From positions 248,001-312,000 of the forward strand of contig CAWFLE010000006.1 of the NCBI GenBank assembly GCA_963816545.1: DNA of 64,000 bases. Reading direction: 5' to 3'. A program made the translations under genes and the position numbers. Below, in pieces: positions 1-8,023 of the stretch (position 1 is the stretch's first letter; each line of letters begins with the position of its first letter). Origin of the DNA: Albimonas sp963816545 (GTDB lineage: Bacteria; Pseudomonadota; Alphaproteobacteria; Rhodobacterales; Rhodobacteraceae). The notes beneath the pieces were generated by a model. The model was not told the origin of the DNA and did no database searches. It was given only the letters and a program-made list of their open reading frames with translations.

Positions 1-439
1 TGGGGTCAGCGGAAAGGTTCGCCGCGATCAAGCACAGCGTGAAGGTGCTTTTCCCGGTTCCTGTCCCAGCCGGAACTACCTGGACAGGGCCAGTACCCTT
101 GTCCTCGTCACAGTCGTGCGCTGCCAGCTGCGCCGCTCGGAAGAGGGCTTCGTTGCACTGCTGCCGAAAGTGGCTCTGCTCGACGTGGAAGTGCTGCTCC
201 TGTAGAGCGCATGCGTGCTTATAGATGGGATGATTGATCAGGTCGGCCTCCATGATCTGAATGCAGGGGTCGAGAGGCTGCCGTCGGCGCAGATTCCCAA
301 AGGGAGTTTCTTGGGTCTTTGCGCCGGCTTGTCGTGCTTCGTCCCCGCAGAAGGGGCCGCTCGACGCTGCTTCTCTAAGAGGCCGCTTTTCGAAAGTTCC
401 CACTGCCGCCGGCAGGTTCAACGGACGCTTCAAGCTCAT
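1..439 (-). CDS. P-loop ATPase/helicase-like protein, 3' end outside the window
   Basis: An open frame on the minus strand starts with ATG at 439 and runs off the left edge with no stop, giving about 146 residues of an N-terminal region. The first ~110 residues match no family I recognise. The segment that follows reads VQVVPAGTGTGKSTF, with a clear Walker A motif GTGTGKST at residues 125-132, preceded by hydrophobic residues as in DEAD-like helicases and related ATPases. ATG at 253 is an alternative start; neither start has a strong ribosome binding site. It is transcribed in the same direction as the integrase, which suggests it belongs to the same integrated element. The ATPase call is firm; the exact family (helicase, terminase, packaging or mobilisation ATPase) cannot be decided without the rest. 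Confidence 0.6.
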   Translation of the reverse strand, partial: MSLKRPLNLPAAVGTFEKRPLREAASSGPFCGDEARQAGAKTQETPFGNLRRRQPLDPCIQIMEADLINHPIYKHACALQEQHFHVEQSHFRQQCNEALFRAAQLAAHDCDEDKGTGPVQVVPAGTGTGKSTFTLCLIAANLSADP

Positions 440-865
440 CCGAGGCTGGCCCAGAATTTCACAGCAAGCGCCGTGCGTGGACCGCCTGCCGGGCTTTCGC
501 CTGACGAGCTAGGACACGTGCATAGCGACGTCGTCTGCGACGTGCCTTGCCGGAGGGTTCATGAGGGTCGAGGTGCTGGGGGGGCGAGCGTCGGCGGCGG
601 GAGCCGAAGAGATACCCGAGCCGTCGCCTGACCGGCAGCTGCGGTCGTCACCGAGCGGTTGCATATCATATGAGACCGAGGAGAGAAGCAGCCGCAGCAC
701 GCGCGGGGACAGCTTCTGAGGAGACCTCTCATGCAGAAGGGCCTCCCCAGTTGGACGGAGGCACGGACTAAAAAGTAGGGGCCTCCGCGCCAAGTGCCGC
801 GGCGTGCAGCAAGCCCTGTCTCGGACTCGCTGGGGACCCATTGGAGCCGATCAGCGCAAAGCTGC
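440..865. other. Gap with no convincing gene
   Basis: Between the ATPase start and the end of the unknown gene downstream of the integrase there are 426 bases. The open frames here on both strands have low-complexity, arginine-rich translations and no ribosome binding sites. A slightly AT-richer patch near 655-680 could hold a promoter for the ATPase gene, but I see no good -35/-10 pair. Confidence 0.4.
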
Positions 866-1258
866 CTACCTCGCAAGCAGGGCGCCGGCCCGAAACAGAT
901 CAGCTACCGCCCGAGTAGAGGATGCCACCGAGGCCATGACGCGCACTCCTGCTTCCGTGTCGACGGCGTTGGCAGGAGCCTGCACGTACTCCATGAGGTA
1001 GTGCCTCCTCGTCCGGAAGCTCTCGTCTGCCTCGACCACACCTACGCAAATCTGAGGTGATGGAGGTAGGAGGAGCCTCGGCTTCGCAACGAACAGCACA
1101 AGCACGCCGAATTGTAGGCTGCTCTCATACTCGAAGCGATATCCAAGTATGTCTTCCTCGTCCAATTCTAGATATCCCTCGAAGCGACATAGATGAAGGC
1201 CAAGCCACTCCTTCATTCCGAGAGGCATCTTCAATACCCTTGGTTTCCTGTTAAGCAT
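866..1258 (-). CDS. Unknown protein translationally coupled to the integrase
   Basis: This 130-residue frame starts with ATG at 1258, inside a TGATG overlap with the integrase stop codon, so it is probably translated by re-initiation after the integrase. The N-terminal 85 residues have an ordinary composition for a folded protein, with acidic and aromatic residues and a predicted beta-rich stretch around VLVLFVAKPRLLL (residues ~52-64). The C-terminus is alanine-rich. I recognise no domain. Its position suggests an accessory gene of the integrated element, for example an excision or immunity factor, but that is a guess from context. The coupling is the main evidence that it is real. Confidence 0.5.
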   Translation of the reverse strand: MLNRKPRVLKMPLGMKEWLGLHLCRFEGYLELDEEDILGYRFEYESSLQFGVLVLFVAKPRLLLPPSPQICVGVVEADESFRTRRHYLMEYVQAPANAVDTEAGVRVMASVASSTRAVADLFRAGALLAR

Positions 1259-2280
1259 CAGTGAGAGGCCCCCATTTCACTCAGCTTGCCGACAAGGTCT
1301 TCTGCTCGTAGGTGGGTGTAGCGAAAGAGCATGCGCGGGTCCCTGTGCCCGCTGATCAGCGCGACTTCAGGGACGCTGAGGCCCAGTTCGAAGAACCGGC
1401 TGACTGCTTCATGTCGGAGGTCGTGGAATTGAAGGCCTTTTATAGCGGGGTGTTCTCGCGCGACAGCTGCCTTGCAGCGCTCCCAACCGAGCCGGAAGGC
1501 GTTGGCGCTTACCGGCAGCACAAAGTCCTCTGGCCGGTTCTCGCGCTGCCTCTCCGCCAGCAGACCGCACGCCAAGCTCGTTAGCGGGATGCGCCTCGCG
1601 TGCCCGTTCTTCGCTTCCCGAATCGTGAGCGTGGAAGTCCTGAAGTCGATGTCGTTCCAGCGAAGGTTCAGCAGTTCGCCGCGCCGCATCCCGGTTTCCA
1701 CCGCCAGCAGAATGCCAGGGCGCAGCCAAACGTTGCGCATGCCGCTGGACGCTAGCAGTAGCCTGTCCAACTCATCGGCCTGCAAGCGCCTCTCCCTCGA
1801 AGCAGCAGCCTTCGGCTTCCGAACGTTGGCAACCGGGTTCTCCGGAAGGGGCACGTCCCACTCGCGCATGGCCACTTCCATGATCGCGCGGAGCAGCCCC
1901 AGATCGCGGATCACTGTGCCAGCCTTCACCTTCGTCAGGCGCTCGTCCCTGTAGCGACTGAAGACCTGCGCAGTAAGCCTGGACAACGGCATGTCGGCCC
2001 AAGCTTGGCGTAGGAAGCCGTCGATCCGCTTGTTCTCGGGGTCCCGTCCCCGCTTGTTCGCGGTGACGCTCTCCCGGTAGCGGAGCAGAAGCTCCCGCAT
2101 CGTCGTCCGCTCAAGCACCCGGGGATCGCGCGCGACCAGAGAGGCGTCCAGTTCCGCCTCCACCTGCCGCGCCCAGCGCTCTGCGTCGCGTTTCATTAGG
2201 AAGGATTTGGACCGCGGAGGGTGCCCGAGGCGGCGCACTTGCACCTGCCACTTCCCGTTGCGATTCCGAAGGGTCGCCAT
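1258..2280 (-). CDS. Tyrosine-type site-specific recombinase (integrase)
   Basis: The protein of 340 residues has the layout of phage-type tyrosine recombinases. An N-terminal Arm/AP2-like DNA-binding part (residues 1-50) carries the typical opening in which a short beta sheet reads out the arm site. A core-binding SAM-like helical domain (about 60-150) and a catalytic domain (about 165-330) follow. All active-site positions are visible: R199 (ETGMRRGE), K224 (EAKNG), H286 and R289 (HDLRH), H312 (SGHRD) and the nucleophile Y321 (RYTH). A good AGGAG lies six bases before the ATG. The gene lies 106 bases from the 3' end of tRNA-Arg, which is the usual attachment site for such enzymes, and it should catalyse integration and excision of the element on its left side. 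The call is secure; the element type is not. Confidence 0.93.
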   Translation of the reverse strand: MATLRNRNGKWQVQVRRLGHPPRSKSFLMKRDAERWARQVEAELDASLVARDPRVLERTTMRELLLRYRESVTANKRGRDPENKRIDGFLRQAWADMPLSRLTAQVFSRYRDERLTKVKAGTVIRDLGLLRAIMEVAMREWDVPLPENPVANVRKPKAAASRERRLQADELDRLLLASSGMRNVWLRPGILLAVETGMRRGELLNLRWNDIDFRTSTLTIREAKNGHARRIPLTSLACGLLAERQRENRPEDFVLPVSANAFRLGWERCKAAVAREHPAIKGLQFHDLRHEAVSRFFELGLSVPEVALISGHRDPRMLFRYTHLRAEDLVGKLSEMGASH

Positions 2281-2385
2281 GCCGAACTCCTGTCACTGTG
2301 CCCCAGGCGTGACAGGCTGAAGTTCAGCAGCTTTCCGAGCCATCCCCAGCTCAGCTTAAGCAGCTGATGCTAAAGGGGTTTCAGG

Positions 2386-2462
<77 letters not shown>

Positions 2463-2514
2463 TTCGGGGCCGGTCTATAGCGGACCCGGAGCAACGGCGC
2501 AACGCAGGAAAGGC

Positions 2515-2847
2515 TCAGCGCGGCCGCGACGCCTTCTCGTCGATCCCCGAGACGCCCTCCCTGCGGGCCAGCTCCTCCATCACCTCTGAAAGGGATACGT
2601 CGCGTGCGGCCAGCATCACCAGAAGGTGGTAGAGGACGTCCGCCGTCTCCGCGCGAAGGCCCGCACGGTCGTCGGCGGCGGCGGCGACGATGGCTTCCAC
2701 CGCTTCCTCGCCGAACTTCTCGGCGCATTTCAGAGGGCCGCGGGAGAGCAGGCGCGCCGTATGGCTGGTCTCCGGATCGGCGCCGCGGCGGGCGCGGATC
2801 AGGACGTCGAGCCGCTCGAGGACGGAGAGGTCGGGCTGGTCGGTCAT
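2515..2847 (-). CDS. hisE: Phosphoribosyl-ATP pyrophosphatase HisE
   Basis: This 110-residue protein matches the HisE/MazG-like fold. It hydrolyses phosphoribosyl-ATP to phosphoribosyl-AMP and pyrophosphate, the second step of histidine synthesis, in the cytoplasm. The diagnostic parts are the acidic Mg-binding helix GEEAVEAIVAA and the helix ETADVLYHLLVML. The length is normal for a stand-alone HisE, not fused to HisI. A strong GGAGGAG precedes the ATG. It is the last gene of the his cluster, 18 bases after hisF, and reads towards the tRNA-Arg gene. Confidence 0.96.
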   Translation of the reverse strand: MTDQPDLSVLERLDVLIRARRGADPETSHTARLLSRGPLKCAEKFGEEAVEAIVAAAADDRAGLRAETADVLYHLLVMLAARDVSLSEVMEELARREGVSGIDEKASRPR

Positions 2848-2865
2848 CGGCTCCTCCCCCGCGTA

Positions 2866-3627
2866 TCAGACAGGTCGCACGGGGATGCCCGCCGCGGCCA
2901 TGGCGGCCTTCGCCTCCGCGATCGTGTGGCTCCCGAAATGGAAGATCGAGGCGGCGAGCACGGCCGAAGCGTGGCCCTCGGTCACCCCTTCGACCAGATG
3001 CTCCAGCGTTCCCACCCCGCCCGAAGCGATGACGGGGATCGAGACCGCGTCGGCGATGGCGCGGGTCAGGGGCAGGTTGTAGCCCGACCGCGTGCCGTCC
3101 CGGTCCATGGAGGTGAGCAGGATCTCCCCCGCGCCCTTCCGCTCCATCAGCGTGGCGAACTCCACGGCGTCGATGCCGGTGGGGCGACGGCCGCCATGGG
3201 TGAAGATCTCCCATCGGCCGTCCTCCACCGTCTTCGCGTCGATGGCCACCGTGATGCACTGGGCGCCGAATTTCTCGGACGCGCGGGAGACGACGTCGGG
3301 ATGGGCGACGGCGGCGGTGTTGAAGGAGACCTTGTCGGCGCCCGCGAGCAGGAGCTGGCGCACGTCCTCGGGCGTGCGCACGCCGCCGCCGATGGTGAGC
3401 GGCATGAAGCACTGCTCGGCGGTGCGGGAGGCGATGTCGAGGAGCGTGCCGCGACCCTCGTGGCTGGCCGAGATGTCGAGGAAGCAGAGTTCGTCGGCGC
3501 CTGCCGCGTCATAGGCGCGGGCGGCTTCCACCGGATCGCCGGCGTCGATCAGGTCCACGAAGTTGACGCCCTTGACCACGCGGCCGTCCTTGACGTCCAG
3601 GCAGGGGATCACGCGGGTCTTGAGCAT
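2866..3627 (-). CDS. hisF: Imidazole glycerol phosphate synthase, cyclase subunit HisF
   Basis: HisF pairs with the glutaminase HisH to turn PRFAR and ammonia into imidazole glycerol phosphate and AICAR. The 253-residue sequence is a complete (beta/alpha)8 barrel of normal length, with both catalytic aspartates: D11 in VIPCLDVKDG and D130 in TVAIDAK. The phosphate-binding GGGVRT and ASGGVGT loops are also present. GGAGG lies upstream of the ATG. About 156 bases separate it from hisA upstream, the largest gap in the operon, which could allow an internal promoter, although none is obvious. Confidence 0.98.
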   Translation of the reverse strand: MLKTRVIPCLDVKDGRVVKGVNFVDLIDAGDPVEAARAYDAAGADELCFLDISASHEGRGTLLDIASRTAEQCFMPLTIGGGVRTPEDVRQLLLAGADKVSFNTAAVAHPDVVSRASEKFGAQCITVAIDAKTVEDGRWEIFTHGGRRPTGIDAVEFATLMERKGAGEILLTSMDRDGTRSGYNLPLTRAIADAVSIPVIASGGVGTLEHLVEGVTEGHASAVLAASIFHFGSHTIAEAKAAMAAAGIPVRPV

Positions 3628-3783
3628 CGGGGCCTCCGGGCTGCGCGCGGGCGCACCATAGTCGGGCGGCGCGAGGGTGGCGAGGGGCGCCGCGCCGAAG
3701 TCGCGCCCGTTGGGAGCCGGGGCGCCCGCGGCGCGCGGCAGCCGGCGCGCCGGTTGCGGCCGTCTCCCCGGCCCGGCGGCGGA

Positions 3784-4506
3784 TCAGGCGGCGAGGAAGG
3801 ACGCCGCCTCCGCCGGATCGAGCCGCCCGTCATAGAGCGCGCGGCCGGATATGATCCCATCGAGCGGCGCGCCGCAGGCCTTGAGCGCCCGGAGGTCGTC
3901 CATGGAGGACACGCCGCCCGAGGCGATCACCGGGATCGAGACCGCGCGCGCCAACGCCGCCGTCGCCTCGATGTTCGGGCCCTGCATGGCGCCGTCGCGG
4001 TCGATGTCGGTGTGGATGATCGCGGCCACGCCCGCATCCTCGAACCGGCGGGCGAGGTCGAGCGCGTCGATCTCGGTGGTTTCCGCCCAGCCCTCGACCG
4101 CCGCCTTGCCGTCCCGCGCGTCGATGCCCACGGCGATGCGGTCGGGGAAGGCGCGGGCGGCCGCCTTCACGAAGTCCGGGTCCCGCACGGCCGCGGTTCC
4201 GAGGATCACGCGCCGCACGCCCCTGGAGAGCCACGCCTCGGCCGCCGCCATGTCGCGGATGCCGCCGCCGAGCTGCACGGGGATCGTGACCGCGCCCAGG
4301 ATCCCCTCCACCGCCGCGCCGTTGGCGGACTGGCCGGCGAAGGCGCCGTCGAGGTCCACGATGTGCAGCCAGCCGCAGCCCGCGTCCTGGAACGCGCGGG
4401 CCTGCGCGGCGGGGTCGTCGTTGAACACCGTCGCCGCGGCCATGTCGCCGCGCAGGAGGCGCACGCAGCGCCCCTCCTTCAGGTCGATGGCGGGGTAGAG
4501 GATCAT
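3784..4506 (-). CDS. hisA: Phosphoribosyl isomerase HisA (ProFAR isomerase)
   Basis: HisA converts ProFAR to PRFAR by an Amadori rearrangement. The 240-residue sequence is a HisA-type barrel with catalytic D8 (YPAIDLKEG) and D129 (VGIDAR), and the repeated phosphate loops LGGGIRD and ASGGVSS typical of the HisA/HisF family. The start chosen, MILYPAID, has AGGAGG nine bases upstream; the frame is open further up, but those residues are unrelated to the family. It lies 85 bases after hisH in the same operon. Confidence 0.98.
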   Translation of the reverse strand: MILYPAIDLKEGRCVRLLRGDMAAATVFNDDPAAQARAFQDAGCGWLHIVDLDGAFAGQSANGAAVEGILGAVTIPVQLGGGIRDMAAAEAWLSRGVRRVILGTAAVRDPDFVKAAARAFPDRIAVGIDARDGKAAVEGWAETTEIDALDLARRFEDAGVAAIIHTDIDRDGAMQGPNIEATAALARAVSIPVIASGGVSSMDDLRALKACGAPLDGIISGRALYDGRLDPAEAASFLAA

Positions 4507-4591
4507 GGCCGGGCCTCCTGTCTTGCGGGCGCAGGTCATGCCGCGCCCCGGCGGCGGGCAGGTGATGCCGTGCCCGCGCGGCGGAGGCAAG

Positions 4592-5230
4592 TCAGGGCCG
4601 CCAGCCGAGGAAATTGGCGATCAGGCGCAGGCCGGTGGTCTGGCTCTTCTCCGGGTGGAACTGGGTCCCGAAGATGTTGTCCCGCCCGATGGCCGCGGTG
4701 ATGCGCCCCCCGTGCTCGACCCACGCGAGGCGCTGCGACGGCAACCCCGGCTCCAGGTGGTAGGAATGCACGAAATAGGCGTGGTCGCCGTCCTGGATGC
4801 CCTCCAGCAGCGGATGCGGCCGGTCGATCACGAGCTGGTTCCAGCCCATGTGCGGGACCTTCAGCGCGGGGTCCGAGGGGAGGATCAGCCCCACCTCCCC
4901 CTTGATCCAGCCGAAGCCGTCATGCGCCCCGTGCTCCAGCCCCCGCTCGGCCATGAGCTGCTGACCGACGCAGATCCCCAGGAACGGGACGCCCGCCGCC
5001 ACCTGCTCCTCCAGCGTCTCCCACATCCCCGGCACGGCGCGCAGCCCGTCGCGGCAGTCGCCGAAGGCGCCGACGCCGGGGAGCACGATCCGCTCGGCCC
5101 GGCGAACCGCGTCGGCGTCGGAGGTCACGAGGATCGGCCCGCCGCGCCCATTCTCCCGCGCCATCCGCTCGAACGACTTGGCGGCGGAGTGCAGGTTGCC
5201 CGACCCGTAGTCGACGATGGCCGTGGTCAC
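4592..5230 (-). CDS. hisH: Imidazole glycerol phosphate synthase, glutamine amidotransferase subunit HisH
   Basis: HisH is a class I glutamine amidotransferase that feeds ammonia to HisF. The 212-residue protein shows the triad C87 (GICVGQQLM), H192 and E194 (FHPEKS), and the oxyanion strand PGVGAFGD. The start is GTG at 5230, inside a GTGA overlap with the hisB stop codon, giving the expected MTTAIVDYGSGN start. Longer frames upstream are in the wrong reading frame for hisB and can be ignored. Confidence 0.98.
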   Translation of the reverse strand: MTTAIVDYGSGNLHSAAKSFERMARENGRGGPILVTSDADAVRRAERIVLPGVGAFGDCRDGLRAVPGMWETLEEQVAAGVPFLGICVGQQLMAERGLEHGAHDGFGWIKGEVGLILPSDPALKVPHMGWNQLVIDRPHPLLEGIQDGDHAYFVHSYHLEPGLPSQRLAWVEHGGRITAAIGRDNIFGTQFHPEKSQTTGLRLIANFLGWRP

Positions 5231-5814
5231 AGCGCCCCCTTGGTGGAGGGCAGGGCGCCCGCCTGCCGCGGGTCCTCCTCCACCGCCTCGCGCAGGGCGC
5301 GCGCAACCGCCTTGAAGCAGGCCTCGGCGACGTGGTGGCTGTTGAGGCCGTCCAGCCGCTCCACATGCAGGGTCATGCGGGCGTTCATGGCGAAGGCGGT
5401 GAAGAACTCCCGCACCAGCTCGGTGTCGAAGGCGCCGATCTTTTCGCTGCGAAAATCCACCTTCCACACCAGGAACGGGCGCCCAGACAGGTCCAGCGCC
5501 GCGCGGACCAGCGCCTCGTCCATGGGAAGGAGGCACGATCCGTAACGCCGGATGCCGCGCTTGTCCCCCACGGCCTCCGCCACCGCCTGGCCAAGCGCGA
5601 TGCCCACGTCCTCCACCGAGTGGTGGTCGTCGATATGCCGGTCGCCCGCGCAGCGCACGGTCATGTCGATCAGCGAATGGCGCGAGAGCTGGTCCAGCAT
5701 GTGGTCGATGAAGCCGATCCCGGTGGCGCAGTCATGCCGGCCGGTCCCGTCGAGGGCGACCTCCACCGTGATGTCCGTCTCGTTCGTCTTCCGCGCGACG
5801 CTCGCCTTGCGCAT
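5227..5814 (-). CDS. hisB: Imidazoleglycerol-phosphate dehydratase HisB
   Basis: This 195-residue monofunctional HisB removes water from imidazole glycerol phosphate to give imidazole acetol phosphate. Both metal-binding histidine motifs are present: DDHHSVEDVGIALG in the first half and the SHHVAEACFKA motif near the end. The paired architecture is of normal length. The start at 5814 is preceded by GGAGGG. It is the first gene of the visible his operon and is coupled to hisH by a GTGA overlap. No phosphatase domain is fused, as is usual in alphaproteobacteria. Confidence 0.97.
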   Translation of the reverse strand: MRKASVARKTNETDITVEVALDGTGRHDCATGIGFIDHMLDQLSRHSLIDMTVRCAGDRHIDDHHSVEDVGIALGQAVAEAVGDKRGIRRYGSCLLPMDEALVRAALDLSGRPFLVWKVDFRSEKIGAFDTELVREFFTAFAMNARMTLHVERLDGLNSHHVAEACFKAVARALREAVEEDPRQAGALPSTKGAL

Positions 5815-5918
5815 GGCCTGACCCTCCGGCTGCGGACCGCGGTATAGCGGCGACGGCCGGGACTTGGAAGCGCCGCTGGGTCGCCTTGGCGACGGTCGCC
5901 CCCGGCGGAAGCCGTCCC

Positions 5919-5980
5919 GCGAGCGCCTTGGCGCTCGCAACCCGAGGCCGTGGCCTCGGGCGCCCGGCCCTGCCCGGGCG
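5919..5980. terminator. Cluster of three hairpins downstream of the glycerate kinase gene
   Basis: Three inverted repeats follow each other. GCGAGCGCC/GGCGCTCGC has a 2-base loop (5919-5938), CCCGAGGCC/GGCCTCGGG a 2-base loop (5941-5960), and CGCCCGG/CCGGGCG a short loop (5961-5980). They lie between the stop of the glycerate kinase gene and the start of hisB, both on the minus strand, so they could end the kinase transcript. No T tract follows, so they could instead slow mRNA decay. Confidence 0.5.
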
Positions 5981-6010
5981 GGACGGCGCGTGGGGGCTCC
6001 TTGGCCGCGG

Positions 6011-7255
6011 TCAGAGGATCAGGACCGCCCGAAAGTCATTGACGTTGGTGAGCGTCGGCCCGGTGACGACCAGATCGCCCAGCGCCTCGAACGCTGCGAA
6101 GGCGTCGTTGTCGTCGAGCCTCGCCCGCAGGTCGAGGCCAAGCGCCGCCGCCCGCTCCGGCGTCCCCGGCCCGATCAGCGCCCCGGCGTTGGTCTCCACC
6201 CCGTCGATGCCGTCGGTGTCCGCCGCCAACGCATGGACCCGCCCCAGATCGTCGCCGAGCGCCAGCGCGAGGGCCAGCAGGAACTCCGTGTTCCGCCCCC
6301 CGCGCCCTTCGCCCTTCACCGTCACCGTGGTCTCGCCGCCCGAGAGCAGCACGCAGGGCCGCGCCGCGGGCTGGCCATGGCGCAGGACCTGCCGGGCGAT
6401 GCCGGCCATCACGGTCGCCACCTCCCGCGCCTCGCCCTCGATGGCGTCGCCGAGGATCAGGGGCGTCACGCCCGCAGCCCGCGCCGCCTGCGCCGCCGCC
6501 TCCAGCGCCATCTGGGGCGTGGCGATCAGCCGGTAATCCTCCGCCCCCAGACCGGGCGCGGGGTTCGCCCGGATCGCCTCCAGCAGCCGCGGCTCCAGCG
6601 CCACCCCTCGCCTGCGCAGGATCGCCTCCGGCGCCTCGCCCTCCGGCAGGGCGACGGTGGGGCCGGAGCCGATCACCTCGGGCGCATCCCCCGGCACGTC
6701 CGAGATGGCCCAGGTCACCCGGCGCGCCCGCCCGCAGGCCGCCGCCAGCCGTCCGCCCTTCACGGCCGAGAGCGCCTGCCGCACCCGGTTCATCTCCCGG
6801 ATCGGCGCGCCCGAGCGCAGCAGCGCCCGCCCCACCGCCTGCTTGTCCGCCAGCGTCACCCCCTCCGCCGGCGCCGCCAGAAGCGCGGAGGCGCCGCCCG
6901 AAATCAGGAAGACCACGAGATCCCGCGCCTCCCCGCCGCTCGCCATCTCCAGCATCCGTCGTGCCGCCGCTTCGCCGGCAGCGTCGGGAACGGGATGCGC
7001 CGCCTCCACCACCTCAACCGCCCGCGTCGCGCAGCCATGTCCATAGCGGGTGACCACCAGCCCTTCCGGCAGGCGCCCGTAGCGCGCCTCCCAGGCGTCC
7101 TCGAAGGCCGCCGCCATCCGCGCCGCGGCCTTGCCGGCGCCCAGGACCAGCACCCGACCCTCCGGCGCCTCGGGCAGGGGATCGAACCGCCCCTCCGGCC
7201 CCGCGGCGTTCAGCGCCGCGCGGAAGAGGTCCATAAGCAGCGCCCGTCCGTCCAT
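6011..7255 (-). CDS. Glycerate 2-kinase, GckA/MOFRL family
   Basis: The 414-residue protein has the two-domain layout of class II glycerate kinases: an N-terminal DUF4147 Rossmann-like domain (about 1-230) with LVLGAGKAAARMA and FLISGGASALLAAP, and a C-terminal MOFRL domain with LLSGGETTVTVKG and GGRNTEFLLALA. It phosphorylates D-glycerate, using ATP, to 2-phosphoglycerate, feeding glyoxylate-derived carbon or the serine cycle into central metabolism. The start at 7255 (MDGRALL) has GGAGGG at good spacing; an earlier in-frame ATG lacks one. It is transcribed away from hslV. Whether it serves glyoxylate, tartrate or serine-cycle metabolism cannot be told here. Confidence 0.93.
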   Translation of the reverse strand: MDGRALLMDLFRAALNAAGPEGRFDPLPEAPEGRVLVLGAGKAAARMAAAFEDAWEARYGRLPEGLVVTRYGHGCATRAVEVVEAAHPVPDAAGEAAARRMLEMASGGEARDLVVFLISGGASALLAAPAEGVTLADKQAVGRALLRSGAPIREMNRVRQALSAVKGGRLAAACGRARRVTWAISDVPGDAPEVIGSGPTVALPEGEAPEAILRRRGVALEPRLLEAIRANPAPGLGAEDYRLIATPQMALEAAAQAARAAGVTPLILGDAIEGEAREVATVMAGIARQVLRHGQPAARPCVLLSGGETTVTVKGEGRGGRNTEFLLALALALGDDLGRVHALAADTDGIDGVETNAGALIGPGTPERAAALGLDLRARLDDNDAFAAFEALGDLVVTGPTLTNVNDFRAVLIL

Positions 7256-7465
7256 GTCTCGCCCTCCGTGGAACGGCCGCAGCCTCGCCCGCCCCGCCGC
7301 CCCGCGCAAGCGCCGGGGGTCCCGCGCCGGCCACAGGCGCCGCCGCCTGCCGCGCGCCGCGGGCGCCCCCTCCCCGGAGGCGCGACGGCCGGCGCGGCGC
7401 CCGCCTCGGGTGGCGTCGCGCCCGCCCCGCGCCTACATAGCCCCCGAACGCATCCCGGAGGCCCC

Positions 7466-8023
7466 ATGAGCGACGAGAAATTCCCCGGCTGGCACGGCAC
7501 CACCATCCTCGCCGTGCGCCGCGGCGGCCGCGTGGTCGTGGCAGGCGACGGCCAGGTCAGCCTCGGCAACACCGTCATCAAGGGAACCGCCCGCAAGGTC
7601 CGTCGCATCGCCCCCGGCGGCGCCGAGGTGGTCTGCGGCTTCGCCGGCTCCACCGCCGACGCCTTCACCCTGCTGGAGCGGCTGGAGACCAAGCTCGAGG
7701 CCCAGCCCGGCCAGCTCATGCGCGCCTGCGTGGACCTCGCCAAGGACTGGCGGATGGACAAGTACCTGCGCAACCTCGAGGCCATGCTGATCGTGACCGA
7801 CGGCAAGGACCTGTTCGTCATCACCGGCGCCGGCGACGTGCTGGAGCCCGAGCATGACGTGGCCGCCATCGGCTCGGGCGGCAACTTCGCGCTCGCCGCC
7901 GCCCGCGGGCTGATGGAGACGGACCTGGACGCCGAGACCGTCGCGCGCCGCGCCATGGCCATCGCCGCCGAGATCTGCGTCTTCACCAACGGCGCGCTCA
8001 CGGTCGAAACCATTGACGGCTGA
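7466..8023 (+). CDS. hslV: ATP-dependent protease subunit HslV
   Basis: HslV (ClpQ) is the proteolytic core of the HslVU protease, a dodecamer related to the proteasome beta subunit. The 185-residue sequence begins with a short propeptide of 11 residues. Removal of this exposes T12 in HGTTILAVRR, the N-terminal threonine nucleophile. The conserved GDGQVSLGNTVIKG, GFAGSTADAFTL and GSGGNFALAAARGL follow. GGAGG lies just before the ATG. It is coupled by an 11-base overlap to a membrane protein gene, with hslU next, so the three genes form one unit. Confidence 0.98.
   Translation: MSDEKFPGWHGTTILAVRRGGRVVVAGDGQVSLGNTVIKGTARKVRRIAPGGAEVVCGFAGSTADAFTLLERLETKLEAQPGQLMRACVDLAKDWRMDKYLRNLEAMLIVTDGKDLFVITGAGDVLEPEHDVAAIGSGGNFALAAARGLMETDLDAETVARRAMAIAAEICVFTNGALTVETIDG

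Noticed and set aside
509..841. Minus-strand frame of 110 codons in the left gap
   Set aside because: Arginine/serine-rich low-complexity translation, no ribosome binding site, and it shares its frame with the ATPase gene only up to a stop codon.
2626..4701. Plus-strand frame of 691 codons opposite the his genes
   Set aside because: It is the antisense shadow of hisE, hisF and hisA, which have conserved residues and ribosome binding sites.
5864..8023. A 719-codon plus-strand frame that ends as hslV
   Set aside because: Only the last 185 codons are HslV; the rest is the shadow of the glycerate kinase gene, and the HslV start is marked by GGAGG.
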